A stretch of 64,000 nt of DNA from Streptomyces venezuelae (GTDB lineage: Bacteria; Actinomycetota; Actinomycetes; Streptomycetales; Streptomycetaceae): NCBI RefSeq assembly GCF_008642335.1, contig NZ_CP029191.1:3348001-3412000 (forward strand), read 5' to 3'. Shown here one piece after another: positions 34,060-42,547 of this stretch. Every line of letters starts with the position of its first letter. Within the stretch, counting starts at the first letter, position 1. Both the position numbers and the translations under genes were made by a program. The notes beneath the pieces were generated by a model. It was not told the DNA's origin and searched no databases. It saw only the letters and a list, made by a program, of their open reading frames with translations.

Positions 34060-34817
34060 GCGCGTACTACTTCCGTGCCGCCGCGTTCGATCGCTGCGGC
34101 GTCGTCGTCGGTCAGGCCGGTGTCGGTGATCAGCAGGTCCACGTCGGCCAGGTCCCCGAAGCGCGCGAAGTGCTCCTGGCCGTGCTTGGCGGAGTCCGCG
34201 AGCAGCACGACCCGGCGGGCCGCCGCGATGGCCGCCCGCTTCACGGCCGCCTCGGCGAGGTCGGGGGTGGTGAGCCCGGCCTCGGCGGAGTAGCCGTTGG
34301 CGGCGAGGAAGAGGACGTCGGCGCGGATCTCGCCGTACGCCCGCAGGGCCCACGCGTCGACGGCCGCGCGCGTACGCTGCCGGACCCTGCCGCCGATGAG
34401 GTGGAGCTGGATGCCGGGGTGGTCGGCGAGGCGGGCGGCCGTGGGCAGACCGTGGGTGACGACGGTGAGCGTCGACTCCAGCGGGAGCGCCGCCGCGAGC
34501 CGCGCGACGGTCGACCCGGCGTCGAGGACGACGCTGCCCTCGGCGGGCAGTTCGGCGAGGGCGGCGCGGGCGATGCGGTCCTTCTCGTCGGCGGCGGTGC
34601 CCTCGCGCTCGGCGAGGTCCGGCTCGAAGTCGAGGCGCCCCGCCGGTATGGCACCGCCGTGCACGCGGCGCACGAGTCCTGCGCGGTCGAGGGCCTTCAG
34701 GTCTCGTCGGATGGTCTCCGCGGTGACCTGGAACTCCTCGGCGAGGGACAGCACGTCGACGCGGCCGCCGTCGCGCGCGAGCCGCAGGATCTCCTGCTGT
34801 CGCTCCGGTGCGTACAT
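34056..34817 (-). CDS. fruR: DeoR-family regulator of the fructose operon
   Basis: DeoR/GlpR-type repressor (253 residues), first gene of the fru operon. Seen: N-terminal winged helix YAPERQQEILRLARDGGRV with QVTAETIRRDLKALDRAGLV, the RRVHGGAI linker, and the sugar-phosphate-binding C-terminal domain (VLDAGSTVARLAAALP, LIGGRVRQRTRA, VLFLAANGYSAEAGLTTPD). Likely effector fructose-1-phosphate (inference from the operon). Start ATG 34817; ATG 34838 would add 7 residues. Confidence 0.9.
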   Translation of the reverse strand: MYAPERQQEILRLARDGGRVDVLSLAEEFQVTAETIRRDLKALDRAGLVRRVHGGAIPAGRLDFEPDLAEREGTAADEKDRIARAALAELPAEGSVVLDAGSTVARLAAALPLESTLTVVTHGLPTAARLADHPGIQLHLIGGRVRQRTRAAVDAWALRAYGEIRADVLFLAANGYSAEAGLTTPDLAEAAVKRAAIAAARRVVLLADSAKHGQEHFARFGDLADVDLLITDTGLTDDDAAAIERGGTEVVRA

Positions 34818-34987
34818 GTCCGTTTGCCTCCGCCGCATGCCCGAGCCTGTGGTTTCACCACGAGAGTACGGCCGGGTTTCCGGAAAGTAAACAGAGTCGG
34901 GCGCGACCCGGACACAAACGGACTTCGGTCACCGCGCGAGGTTGCTTTGGGCCCGCGCCGCCACGGGCCTACGACCCCGCCACAGAC

Positions 34988-35617
34988 CTACGGCCAGGGA
35001 AACGCGTCCAGCGCGGCGAGGCAGCGCTCGGCGAGCGCGGCCGGACCGTCGCTTCCCGAGGAGTCCCCCGCCCAGGTCTCCACCCCCACCCGGACCGCCG
35101 CGCTCGCGACCGCCGCCGCGAGCCGCAGATCGAGGGAGTGCGCGGCGTCCGCCCGCTCCCCCAGCCCCGCCCGCTCCCCCAGCACCGCCAGCAGCGTCTG
35201 CTCCGACGCGTGGCACGCGTCCGCCCACACCGCCCGCAGCGCCGCGCTCTCCACCGCCATGCGCAGCAACGACCGCACCCAGTCCAGGGACTCCATGGCC
35301 CCCGCGGTCTCCGCCCCGAGCGCCTCCCTGACCGCGTGCCGCAGCGCGTCCGGAACGGACAGCTCCGCCGGTGCCGCACGCACCGCCTCCGCCCACTGCT
35401 GCGCGCCCGCCGTGAAGAGCGGTGCGACGGACTCCTCCTTGGTCGGGAAGTAGCGGTAGAACGTGCGCGGCGCGACGCCCGCCGCCCGCGCGATGTCCTC
35501 GGCGCGGGTGGCCCGCAGCCCGTCCGCCACGAAGAGCGCCGCCGCGGTACGGGCGATGTCCAGGCGGGTCTCGTTCTTGCGTCGCTCCGTGAGCGAAACG
35601 GGAGGCATGTCAGGCAT
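34988..35617 (-). CDS. TetR-family regulator
   Basis: Repressor of 209 residues. HTH: RLDIARTAAALFVADGLRATRAEDIARAAGVAPRTFYRYFPTK (positions about 17-60; first 20 residues TERRKNETRLDIARTAAALF). The ligand domain is Ala/Glu-rich. Divergent from a sugar-binding lipoprotein gene; TGGCAGAATCTGCCA lies between the two, 57 bases from its start. It probably regulates itself and perhaps that neighbour. Confidence 0.85.
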   Translation of the reverse strand: MPDMPPVSLTERRKNETRLDIARTAAALFVADGLRATRAEDIARAAGVAPRTFYRYFPTKEESVAPLFTAGAQQWAEAVRAAPAELSVPDALRHAVREALGAETAGAMESLDWVRSLLRMAVESAALRAVWADACHASEQTLLAVLGERAGLGERADAAHSLDLRLAAAVASAAVRVGVETWAGDSSGSDGPAALAERCLAALDAFPWP

Positions 35618-35673
35618 GCCAGGCAGGTTATGCCAGCACCCCGACACGGGCTCATCGGCACTTACTGCCCGTA

Positions 35674-35688
35674 TGGCAGAATCTGCCA
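35674..35688. promoter_or_regulatory. TetR operator candidate
   Basis: TGGCAGAATCTGCCA is a perfect palindrome (7-base arms around one base) between the divergent TetR gene and the solute-binding lipoprotein gene. Further GGCA/TGCC elements (TTATGCCAGC, TACTGCCCGTA) flank it. Confidence 0.5.
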
Positions 35689-35762
35689 CCGCCAGAGGCG
35701 CATCGACGAGGCTGCTCGCCGTCGTCGGATGCGCGCGGACAAGCAGAAGGTGGCAATCAGCG

Positions 35763-37016
35763 GTGCGTCGTCGGCAGTTCCTTCTCCACACGGCCGGTCT
35801 CACCGGCGCCACCGCGCTCGGCGCCGCCGGCCTCAGCGCCTGTTCCGCGGAGACCGACACCCCGCTCAAGCTCCTCGTCGCCAGCTACGACAAGAGCGTG
35901 GGCTCCTCCATCGGCGACCAGTGGGGCAGCCTCATCGGCGCCTTCAAGAAGGCCCATCCCGGCATCGGCGTCGACCTCGAACGCGTCCCCTTCGCCAAGC
36001 TCGACCAGACCCTGGCCCGGCGCGTGAAGGACGGCGACGCCCCCGACATCGCCCAGTCCAACCTCTTCGCGCCCTACGCCGAGGACGGCAAGCTGTACGG
36101 CGCGTCCGACCTGTTCGACGTGCGCACCGAGGGCGACTTCATCCGCTCGTACGCGGAGGCGGGTATGGTCGACCGCGTCCAGTACGGCCTGCCGTTCCTG
36201 GCCAGCACCCCGCGGCTCTTCTACAACAAGGCGCTGTTCAAGCAGGCCCGTGTCAAAGCGCCTCGCTCCTGGGCCGAACTGCGCGACGCGGCCGTGGCGT
36301 TGAAGGCGATCGGCGTGCCCACGCCGTACGGCCTGCAGCTCGGCCCCGAGGCCGCCGAGGACGAGATCCTGGCCTGGCTCCTCGCGGACGGCGGCGGCTA
36401 CGCGGGCCTCACCGGCTACGACTTCGCCAACCCCAGCAACATCGACACCCTCACCTGGCTGCGCGACAACCTCGTCACGCGCGGGCTCGCGGGCGCCGAC
36501 CCGAAGTCGCTGACGAGGACGGACGCGTATGCCCAGTTCCTGCGCGGGAAGATCGGCATGCTCATCGCCCACCCGGTCCTGATGGGCGCGGCGGACCAGG
36601 CCAAGTTCCCCTACGGGCACGCCCCGTTCCCCCGGAAGCTGGGCGGCGCCGCGCCGCCCGTCGGGCTCAACGACTGGCTGATGGCGTTCAAGCAGAACGG
36701 GCGGCGGGAGCAGTGCGGGACGTTCCTGAGCTACCTGTACGGGCGCAAGTCCGCCCTCGCGTACGGCGGGAGTCAGTCCGCTCTGCCCGTGACGAGCTCC
36801 GCGTCGGACGCGCTGCGGAAGGATCCGAAGCAGCGGCCGATGTGGGACTTCATCGATCAGATGCCGGAGGCGCAGTTCCAGCCTACGAATCTCGGGTCTT
36901 GGCCCGAGGTTCGTGGCGCGGTGCGTCGCCGGATCGGCGAGGGAGTGGTCAAGGGCGGTAGCCCCAAGGAGGTCCTGGAAGGCCTTGACGCGGTGGCGGC
37001 GCAGGCGGAGCTTTAG
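35763..37016 (+). CDS. extracellular solute-binding lipoprotein (ABC sugar type)
   Basis: Binding protein of 417 residues. Twin-arginine-like signal RRRQFLLHTAGLTGATALGA with lipobox LSAC (Cys27); the mature chain has the family 1 layout: GSLIGAFKKAHPGIGVDLER, DAPDIAQSNLFAPYAEDGKL, YGLPFLASTPRLFYNKALFK, KSALAYGGSQSALPVTSS. Ligand probably a sugar (inference). No permease or ATPase gene is adjacent; the next gene is an unrelated exporter on the other strand. So it is an orphan binding protein. Start GTG 35763; its AAGG box is about 12 bases upstream and weak. Confidence 0.85.
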   Translation: MRRRQFLLHTAGLTGATALGAAGLSACSAETDTPLKLLVASYDKSVGSSIGDQWGSLIGAFKKAHPGIGVDLERVPFAKLDQTLARRVKDGDAPDIAQSNLFAPYAEDGKLYGASDLFDVRTEGDFIRSYAEAGMVDRVQYGLPFLASTPRLFYNKALFKQARVKAPRSWAELRDAAVALKAIGVPTPYGLQLGPEAAEDEILAWLLADGGGYAGLTGYDFANPSNIDTLTWLRDNLVTRGLAGADPKSLTRTDAYAQFLRGKIGMLIAHPVLMGAADQAKFPYGHAPFPRKLGGAAPPVGLNDWLMAFKQNGRREQCGTFLSYLYGRKSALAYGGSQSALPVTSSASDALRKDPKQRPMWDFIDQMPEAQFQPTNLGSWPEVRGAVRRRIGEGVVKGGSPKEVLEGLDAVAAQAEL

Positions 37017-37043
37017 CGCTCCGCTGGTCGGTCGGTTCTTCAC

Positions 37044-37115
37044 TGCGGGCCGGTTGTGGCTGGGCGCGCCCCGCGGCGGAGCCGCAGATCGTCACGGCCC
37101 CGCGCCCCTGGAGCT
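37044..37115. repeat. Streptomyces intergenic repeat copy 1
   Basis: TGCGGGCCGGTTGTGGCTGG-GCGCGC, then CCCCGCGCCCCTGGAG, related to the better conserved copy at 42416-42512. Such GTGGCTGGTCGCGCAGTTCC-CCGCGCCCC elements recur between genes in many Streptomyces chromosomes, in my recollection; copy 1 is interrupted by about 35 unrelated bases. Confidence 0.55.
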
Positions 37116-37146
37116 ACCCGGCGCGGGGAAACCGTACGACCACCCC

Positions 37147-38682
37147 TCACTGCGTCAGCACGGGCTCCTTCCCCAAAGCGTCCACGGTCACCGCACCGTC
37201 GTCCCCGCCGCCGCCCTCGACATGCTGCTTCGGCTTTGCCGGGAGGGCGAACATCACCAGGAAGATGACGGCGAGCACGGCCGCCACCCACCACAGCGCG
37301 TTCTGGAAGCCGTCCACGAACTCCGCCGGAATCCGGTCGGGCCCGACGTGTTCGTCGATGACTCCGAAGAAGACCACCGACACGAGGCCGAGGCCGAGCG
37401 CCGTGCCCATCTGCTGCACGGTGTTGATGAGTCCGGAGGCCGAACCCGCGTGCTCCTGCGGGACGTCCGAGAGGACCGCGTCCGTGAGCGGGGCCACGAT
37501 CAGGCCCATGCCGACGCCCATCACGACCAGCGGGAGCGCCATCTGCCAGGGCGCGATGTCCGTCCCGTACCGGCCGGCCTCCCAGATGTAGATCAGGACG
37601 CCCGCGGCCATCGCCACGGCGCCGGTCTGCAGCACCTTGCGGCCGAAGCGGGGCACGAGCTTCTGCACGGAGATACCGGCCGCCGCCGAGACGGCGATCG
37701 AGAACGGCACGCCCGTCAGACCGGCGCGCAGCGCGCTCCAGCCGAGGCCGATCTGCATGTAGAGCGTCCAGACGAGGAAGAAGATGCCCAGTGTGATGCC
37801 GAAGACCGTCTGCACCGCGATGCCCGCGGCGAAGCTCTTCACCTTGAACAGGGACAGCTCGACGAGCGGCGAACCGTCCTTCGCGGCCTTCCTCTTCTCG
37901 TACGCGACGAGTGCGCCGAAGACGGCGAGGGACCCGGCCATCATCACGTAGCCCCAGGTGGGCCAGCCGAGCTCGCGGCCGCGGGTGAGCGGATAGAGCA
38001 GCATCAGCAGACCGGCGGTGACCAGGACGACGCCGACGAGGTCCAGCTTGAGGGCGCGCGGCGCCTTGGACTCGCTGATGAACTTCCGGCCGAGGATGAC
38101 GCCCGCGATGCCGACCGGCAGGTTGATGAGGAAGATCGGCCGCCACTCGAGGCCGAAGATGTTCCACTCGGTGAGCAGCGCGCCGAGCAGCGGTCCGGAG
38201 ACCGCGCCGAGCCCGACGATCATGCCGAAGAGGCCGAAGACCTTGCCGCGCTCGTGGGCCGGGAAGGTCGCGTGCACGATCGACAGCACCTGCGGCACCA
38301 TCAGCGCGGCCATGCCGCCCTGGAGGATGCGCGACGCGACCAGCATCTCCGGGTTCGCCGCGAAGCCGCAGAGCGCGGAGGCGACGGTGAACCCGGTGAT
38401 GCCTATGAGGAAGATCCGCTTGCGGCCGTGGATGTCGCCGAGCCGCCCGCCGGTGACGAGGCCGGCGGCGAAGGCGAGCGAGTAGCCCGCGGTGATCCAC
38501 TGGATCTGGCTGAACGAGGCGCCCGCGTCACGCTGGATCGACGGGATGGCGATGTTGACGATCGTGACGTCGACGAGGTCCATGAAGGCGGCCGTCATCA
38601 CGATGGCCAGGGCGAACCAACGCCGCCGGTCGCCGGCGGCCGCCGGTGTCCCGGGAGCGGAAGTGGTGCTGGGTGAAGTCAT
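37147..38682 (-). CDS. MFS drug:H+ antiporter (DHA2, EmrB/QacA type)
   Basis: Exporter of 511 residues with 14 expected membrane segments. Seen: AAFMDLVDVTIVNIAIPSIQ (motif D1), GGRLGDIHGRKRIFLIG (motif A), RILQGGMAALMVPQVLSI and motif C region GLGAVSGPLLGALLTEW. The last 25 residues are acidic (VEGGGGDDGAVTVDALGKE). Divergent from a WYL-type regulator gene, 62 bases apart, which may control it. Substrate unknown. Confidence 0.93.
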   Translation of the reverse strand: MTSPSTTSAPGTPAAAGDRRRWFALAIVMTAAFMDLVDVTIVNIAIPSIQRDAGASFSQIQWITAGYSLAFAAGLVTGGRLGDIHGRKRIFLIGITGFTVASALCGFAANPEMLVASRILQGGMAALMVPQVLSIVHATFPAHERGKVFGLFGMIVGLGAVSGPLLGALLTEWNIFGLEWRPIFLINLPVGIAGVILGRKFISESKAPRALKLDLVGVVLVTAGLLMLLYPLTRGRELGWPTWGYVMMAGSLAVFGALVAYEKRKAAKDGSPLVELSLFKVKSFAAGIAVQTVFGITLGIFFLVWTLYMQIGLGWSALRAGLTGVPFSIAVSAAAGISVQKLVPRFGRKVLQTGAVAMAAGVLIYIWEAGRYGTDIAPWQMALPLVVMGVGMGLIVAPLTDAVLSDVPQEHAGSASGLINTVQQMGTALGLGLVSVVFFGVIDEHVGPDRIPAEFVDGFQNALWWVAAVLAVIFLVMFALPAKPKQHVEGGGGDDGAVTVDALGKEPVLTQ

Positions 38683-38744
38683 GCGGCAAGGCTAGAGGCC
38701 ATATAGGTCAGGTCGTGTCCTAGTTCTCCGGCATCCTGGTCGGT

Positions 38745-39776
38745 ATGACGACGGATGCGGCGGACGACGGTACGAGGACGGCGAAACTGGGCGCGGCTTC
38801 CGGTGTCGGTACCGGCACCGACACTCCAGCCCGGCTCTTTCAACTGCTCTCCCTTCTGCAGACGCCCCGTGAGTGGCCCGGTGCCGAGCTCTCCGAGCGG
38901 CTCGGCGTCAGTCGGCGCACGGTGCGGCGGGACATCGACCGGCTGCGCGACCTCGGCTATCCGGTGCGGGCGAGCCAGGGCGCGGCCGGCGGCTACCGTC
39001 TGGTCGCGGGCAAAGCCATGCCGCCGCTGGTCCTGGACGACGAGGAGGCGGTGGCCATCGCGGTCGGGCTGCGGGCCGGGGCGGGGCATGCGGTGGAGGG
39101 CGTGGAGGAGGCGTCGGTGCGGGCGCTCACCAAACTGGAGCAGGTGCTTCCGGGGCGGCTGCGGCACCGGGTCTCCGCGCTGCAGATCGCGACGACGCCG
39201 CTGACCAGCGGGGACGGGGCGAGCATCGCGCCGGAGACGCTGACGGTGATGGCGTCGGCCGCGGCAGGGCACGAGCGGCTGCGGTTCGCCTACCGCGCCG
39301 GGGACGGCACGGAGTCCCGGCGGCTCACCGAGCCGTACCGGCTGGTGTCGACTGGGCGCCGCTGGTACCTCGTGGCGTACGACATCGACCGCGAGGACTG
39401 GCGGACCTTCCGCGTCGACCGGGTCTCCGAGCCGTTCGCGACGGGCGCGCGGTTCGTGCCGCGGGAGCTGCCGCGGGGGGACGCGGCGACGTTCATCCGC
39501 GAGTCGATGTGGCGCGGACGTCAGCGCACGTACGAAGTGGACGTCGCCTTCGCGGCGCCCGCCGACTTCGTCACCGCACGGCTGCCCTCGGCACTGGGCC
39601 CCGTCCAGCCGGTGGACGAGCACAGCTGCCGCCTGCGCTGCGAGGCCTCGGACTCCGTGGAGTGGCTGGCGGTCCGGCTGGCGGTCATGGACTGCGACTT
39701 CAGCGTGCGGGGCCCGCGGGAACTGGTGGAGTGCGTGAGAGAGATGGGCGCACGCCTGACCCGATCAGCAAGCTGA
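38745..39776 (+). CDS. WYL-domain transcriptional regulator (YafY-like)
   Basis: Regulator of 343 residues: N-terminal HTH (TPARLFQLLSLLQTPREWPG, LGVSRRTVRRDIDRLRDLGY), WYL domain around residue 190-240 (RLTEPYRLVSTGRRWYLVAY; the Trp-Tyr-Leu triad is intact), and a C-terminal WCX domain. WYL proteins bind ligands or nucleic acids. Divergent from the DHA2 exporter gene, its probable target. The first 30 residues are poorly conserved. Confidence 0.92.
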   Translation: MTTDAADDGTRTAKLGAASGVGTGTDTPARLFQLLSLLQTPREWPGAELSERLGVSRRTVRRDIDRLRDLGYPVRASQGAAGGYRLVAGKAMPPLVLDDEEAVAIAVGLRAGAGHAVEGVEEASVRALTKLEQVLPGRLRHRVSALQIATTPLTSGDGASIAPETLTVMASAAAGHERLRFAYRAGDGTESRRLTEPYRLVSTGRRWYLVAYDIDREDWRTFRVDRVSEPFATGARFVPRELPRGDAATFIRESMWRGRQRTYEVDVAFAAPADFVTARLPSALGPVQPVDEHSCRLRCEASDSVEWLAVRLAVMDCDFSVRGPRELVECVREMGARLTRSAS

Positions 39777-39905
39777 CCCGATCCACGATGTGCCCCGGCC
39801 CGTGACCCGCTCGCACGGGATCGCAAGGGCGGGTGGGTGGGGAAAACGCGCGAAGCGCGACGGCCCGAGCCCACGGCGCCGAGTGATCCCCCAAAGGCCG
39901 GCCGC

Positions 39906-40904
39906 CTAGGCCGCCGCGTCGAACCCCGTGTCCCGCGCCAGCTTCTTCAGTTCGAGCAGCGCGTGCTTCTCGATCTGGCGGATCCGCTCACGCGTGAGCC
40001 CGTGCTCCTTGCCGACCTCCGTCAGCGTGCGCTCACGGCCGTCGTCGATGCCGTACCGCATCTTGATGATGGACGCCGTGCGCTGGTCCAGGCGGCCGAT
40101 GAGGCCGTCGAGCTCCTCGCTGCGGAGCAGCGAGAGGACGGACTGCTCGGGCGAGACGGCGGACGTGTCCTCCAGGAGGTCGCCGAACTGCGTGTCGCCC
40201 TCGTCGTCCACGCCCATGTTCAGCGAGACGGGGTCGCGCGCCCAGTCCAGGACGTCCGTGACGCGCTCGGGCGTCGAGGACAGCTCCGCGGCGATCTCCG
40301 CGGGCTCCGGGTCGCGGCCGTTCTCACGGTTGAACTCGCGCTGCACACGGCGGATCCGGCCCAGCTCCTCCACCAGGTGGACGGGGAGGCGGATGGTGCG
40401 GGACTGGTCGGCTATGGAGCGGGTGATGGCCTGGCGGATCCACCACGTGGCGTACGTGGAGAACTTGAAGCCCTTGGCGTAGTCGAACTTCTCGACCGCG
40501 CGGACCAGGCCCGCGTTGCCCTCCTGGATCAGGTCGAGGAGGGGGAGGCCGCTGCGCGGATAGCGGCGGGCGACCGCGACGACCAGGCGGAGGTTCGAGC
40601 GGATGAAGACGTCCTTGGCGCGCTCACCGTCGGCGACGAGGGCTTCGAGCTCCTCGCGGTCCGCGGTGACCTTGCTGTCCTCGACCTCTCCGTCCAGGAT
40701 CTTCTGGGCATAGACGCCCGCCTCGATGACCTGGGAGAGCTCCACTTCCTTGGCGGCGTCCAGCAGCGGCGTACGCGCGATCTCGTCGAGGTACATGCCG
40801 ACCAGGTCGCGGTCGGCGATCTCCCCGCCTACGGCGCGAACACTGCGTGCCGCGTCGGTCTCGCCGGAGGCGGACTTACGACGGGCGACGGCACGGGTTG
40901 CCAT
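39906..40904 (-). CDS. hrdD: RNA polymerase sigma factor HrdD
   Basis: Group 2 sigma-70 factor, 332 residues, the same length as S. coelicolor HrdD. Seen: ADRDLVGMYLDEIARTPLLD (region 1.2), NLRLVVAVARRYPRSGLPLL and FDYAKGFKFSTYATWWIRQA (region 2), RPRD-free region 3 with EELGRIRRVQREFNRENGRD, and the region 4.2 helix TLTEVGKEHGLTRERIRQIE. Not essential in S. coelicolor; a minor form of the housekeeping sigma family. Start ATG 40904 gives ATRAVARRKSASGE. The upstream SigR-type promoter suggests thiol-oxidative induction. Confidence 0.95.
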   Translation of the reverse strand: MATRAVARRKSASGETDAARSVRAVGGEIADRDLVGMYLDEIARTPLLDAAKEVELSQVIEAGVYAQKILDGEVEDSKVTADREELEALVADGERAKDVFIRSNLRLVVAVARRYPRSGLPLLDLIQEGNAGLVRAVEKFDYAKGFKFSTYATWWIRQAITRSIADQSRTIRLPVHLVEELGRIRRVQREFNRENGRDPEPAEIAAELSSTPERVTDVLDWARDPVSLNMGVDDEGDTQFGDLLEDTSAVSPEQSVLSLLRSEELDGLIGRLDQRTASIIKMRYGIDDGRERTLTEVGKEHGLTRERIRQIEKHALLELKKLARDTGFDAAA

Positions 40905-40998
40905 GCGTGCTCCCTTGCGATGGTTGTCCTGGTCGGCCCACTCGTGGGGCCTCTGTGGTGGATGGCACACCCTCGGGTGCCCTGCATCCGATGGAAAC

Positions 40999-41025
40999 AA
41001 CGACTGGAATCCGGACAGAATTCCC
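40999..41025 (-). promoter_or_regulatory. SigR-type promoter of hrdD
   Basis: On the minus strand GGGAAT (41025-41020), 18 bases, then GTTGTT starting at 41001. This equals the SigR consensus GGGAAT-N18-GTT. It lies about 95 bases before the hrdD start. I recall hrdD being a SigR target in S. coelicolor, in agreement. Confidence 0.85.
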
Positions 41026-41369
41026 AAGCCGCGCATCTTTTTTCTTGACGGTGCAGTACCCTGTGGCGCCGCACGGGCGCCCTGGTGCCTCGGAGGGCTC
41101 GGAGATGCAGGTCAGGCCGGGCTTCGAGGGCCGGTTCCTGCCGGAAGAGCGCGGCGCCATTGGCTGCTCTTCCCTCGTGAAGACGGTCCGCGCACCCTGT
41201 TGGTTGCTCAGGGCGCTCGAGTCCGGTCCTCCGCTCTCCGCCCTGATCGTGTGCTCCGTTACGCGCCGAGTACTCATGTCCAGTCGAACCGAGTCGTCAT
41301 GTCCTCGGCCCCGGGACCTAGGGCCCGAGACCGTTACCCGACGCCGGGGCGGCGGCCTACCGTCCCCCC
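41026..41369. other. gene-free region upstream of hrdD
   Basis: A 344-base gap between hrdD and the questin oxidase-like gene. No credible gene is seen. It holds GGGACCTAGGGCCC (41313-41326), a near-palindrome 44 bases before the plus-strand gene, similar in shape to the GGGAC dyads near pflB. Other hrdD promoters may lie here, but none is clear. Confidence 0.6.
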
Positions 41370-42401
41370 ATGGATCACAGGAGCGACACCTCAGGCGTCC
41401 TCGACGAGGCCCTGGAGCGGCTGCACGCCACCGGGCCCGAACGGCTCGGCCGGCTCACCAACCACGCCCCGATGGCCGTCGAGGCGCTCGCCGCGCGCGG
41501 GCAGGCCGCCGCCGTCCACCGGTGGCTCGATCTCTACGCCCCGAAACTGGAGGAGTTTCCCGCCCCCGTGGAGCCGGTCACCGAGGTGAACTGGGCCGCG
41601 GCACTGGGTGACCCGCGCCGCGCCGCCGACTGGATCGCGTACTTCGAGCGGCAGATCGCGGAGCGGCCCTGGCGCGATGTGCTCGCGCAGTGGTGGCCCC
41701 GGCTGCTGCCCGGTCTGTACGGCGGCTCGACGCACCCCGTGATCCGGGTGGGCCATGCCGTGCGCACGCTGGAGGAGGGCGGCACGGACGCGGGGCCCCG
41801 CCTCGCGGAGCTCGCCCACGGCCTCGGCTACTGGGCTGCCCGCCACCGCCCTCTCGTCGGCGTGGCCGTACTGCCCGGCGTCCACGGCACCGCCGCCGAC
41901 GGCCTGGACGCGGTGCCGCCCATCGCGGACCGCGCGGACGGCGGTTTCCCCGCGCGGCTCGCCCGGGTCGAGGGGATCCCGGCGTGGGCGGCCGCCGTGG
42001 ACGACCCGGAGGAGGCCCGGCGCAGGCTGGCCGAGCTCGTGCGGGCGGCCACGCACCGGTACGCGACGCACGGCCACGGCGAGGAGACGATGCTGGTGCA
42101 CGCGGCGACCGCGCCCAACGCCGTGCTGCGCGCGCTGCCCGCGCTCCCCCGCGCCCTGTGGGTGCCGAGCCTGCGGGCGGCGTGGACGGCGTCGGCCGCC
42201 GTCACCGCGATGTACGCGCCGGATGAGCCGGTGGCGTACGAGCCGGTCGGGGACCTCGATGCCGAGGAGGTCTTTGCGCGGGCGCTCGCGCATGGGGACG
42301 AACACGTGATCAAGTTCGCGGACACGGCGTTGGACGTCGGTGATCAGCGGGCGCTGGGGGCGGTTCTGCGGGCGGTTGAGCTGAGCGTGCCGCTCGGCTG
42401 A
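41370..42401 (+). CDS. questin oxidase-like family protein
   Basis: Protein of 343 residues. The His-rich regions (RLTNHAPMAVEAL, YGGSTHPVIRVGHAVRTLEE, VHAATAPNAVLRALP) match the questin oxidase-like family (DUF4243), named after a fungal Baeyer-Villiger-type enzyme; in bacteria the substrate is unknown. The conserved THPVIRVGHA motif is intact. Stand-alone gene; no secondary metabolite genes adjoin it. ATG 41370. Confidence 0.8.
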   Translation: MDHRSDTSGVLDEALERLHATGPERLGRLTNHAPMAVEALAARGQAAAVHRWLDLYAPKLEEFPAPVEPVTEVNWAAALGDPRRAADWIAYFERQIAERPWRDVLAQWWPRLLPGLYGGSTHPVIRVGHAVRTLEEGGTDAGPRLAELAHGLGYWAARHRPLVGVAVLPGVHGTAADGLDAVPPIADRADGGFPARLARVEGIPAWAAAVDDPEEARRRLAELVRAATHRYATHGHGEETMLVHAATAPNAVLRALPALPRALWVPSLRAAWTASAAVTAMYAPDEPVAYEPVGDLDAEEVFARALAHGDEHVIKFADTALDVGDQRALGAVLRAVELSVPLG

Positions 42402-42415
42402 GACGGGCTTCGTCC

Positions 42416-42512
42416 GCGGGCCCGCCGTGGCTGGTCGCGCAGTTCCCCGCGCCCCTGGCTGCGACACCGGGCCGTAGTCCAGAAGTACCGTCGCAGGGGC
42501 CCGCGCCCCTGG
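42416..42512. repeat. Streptomyces intergenic repeat copy 2
   Basis: GCGGGCCCGCCGTGGCTGG-TCGCGCAGTTCCCCGCGCCCCTGG, followed by a second half-copy CAGGGGCCCGCGCCCCTGG at about 42494-42512. It is in the gap between the questin oxidase-like gene and the dioxygenase gene and shares its core with the copy at 37044. Confidence 0.6.
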
Positions 42513-42547
42513 AGAACGCCCCTTCGGGGCTACTGCCCCCTCCCCCC

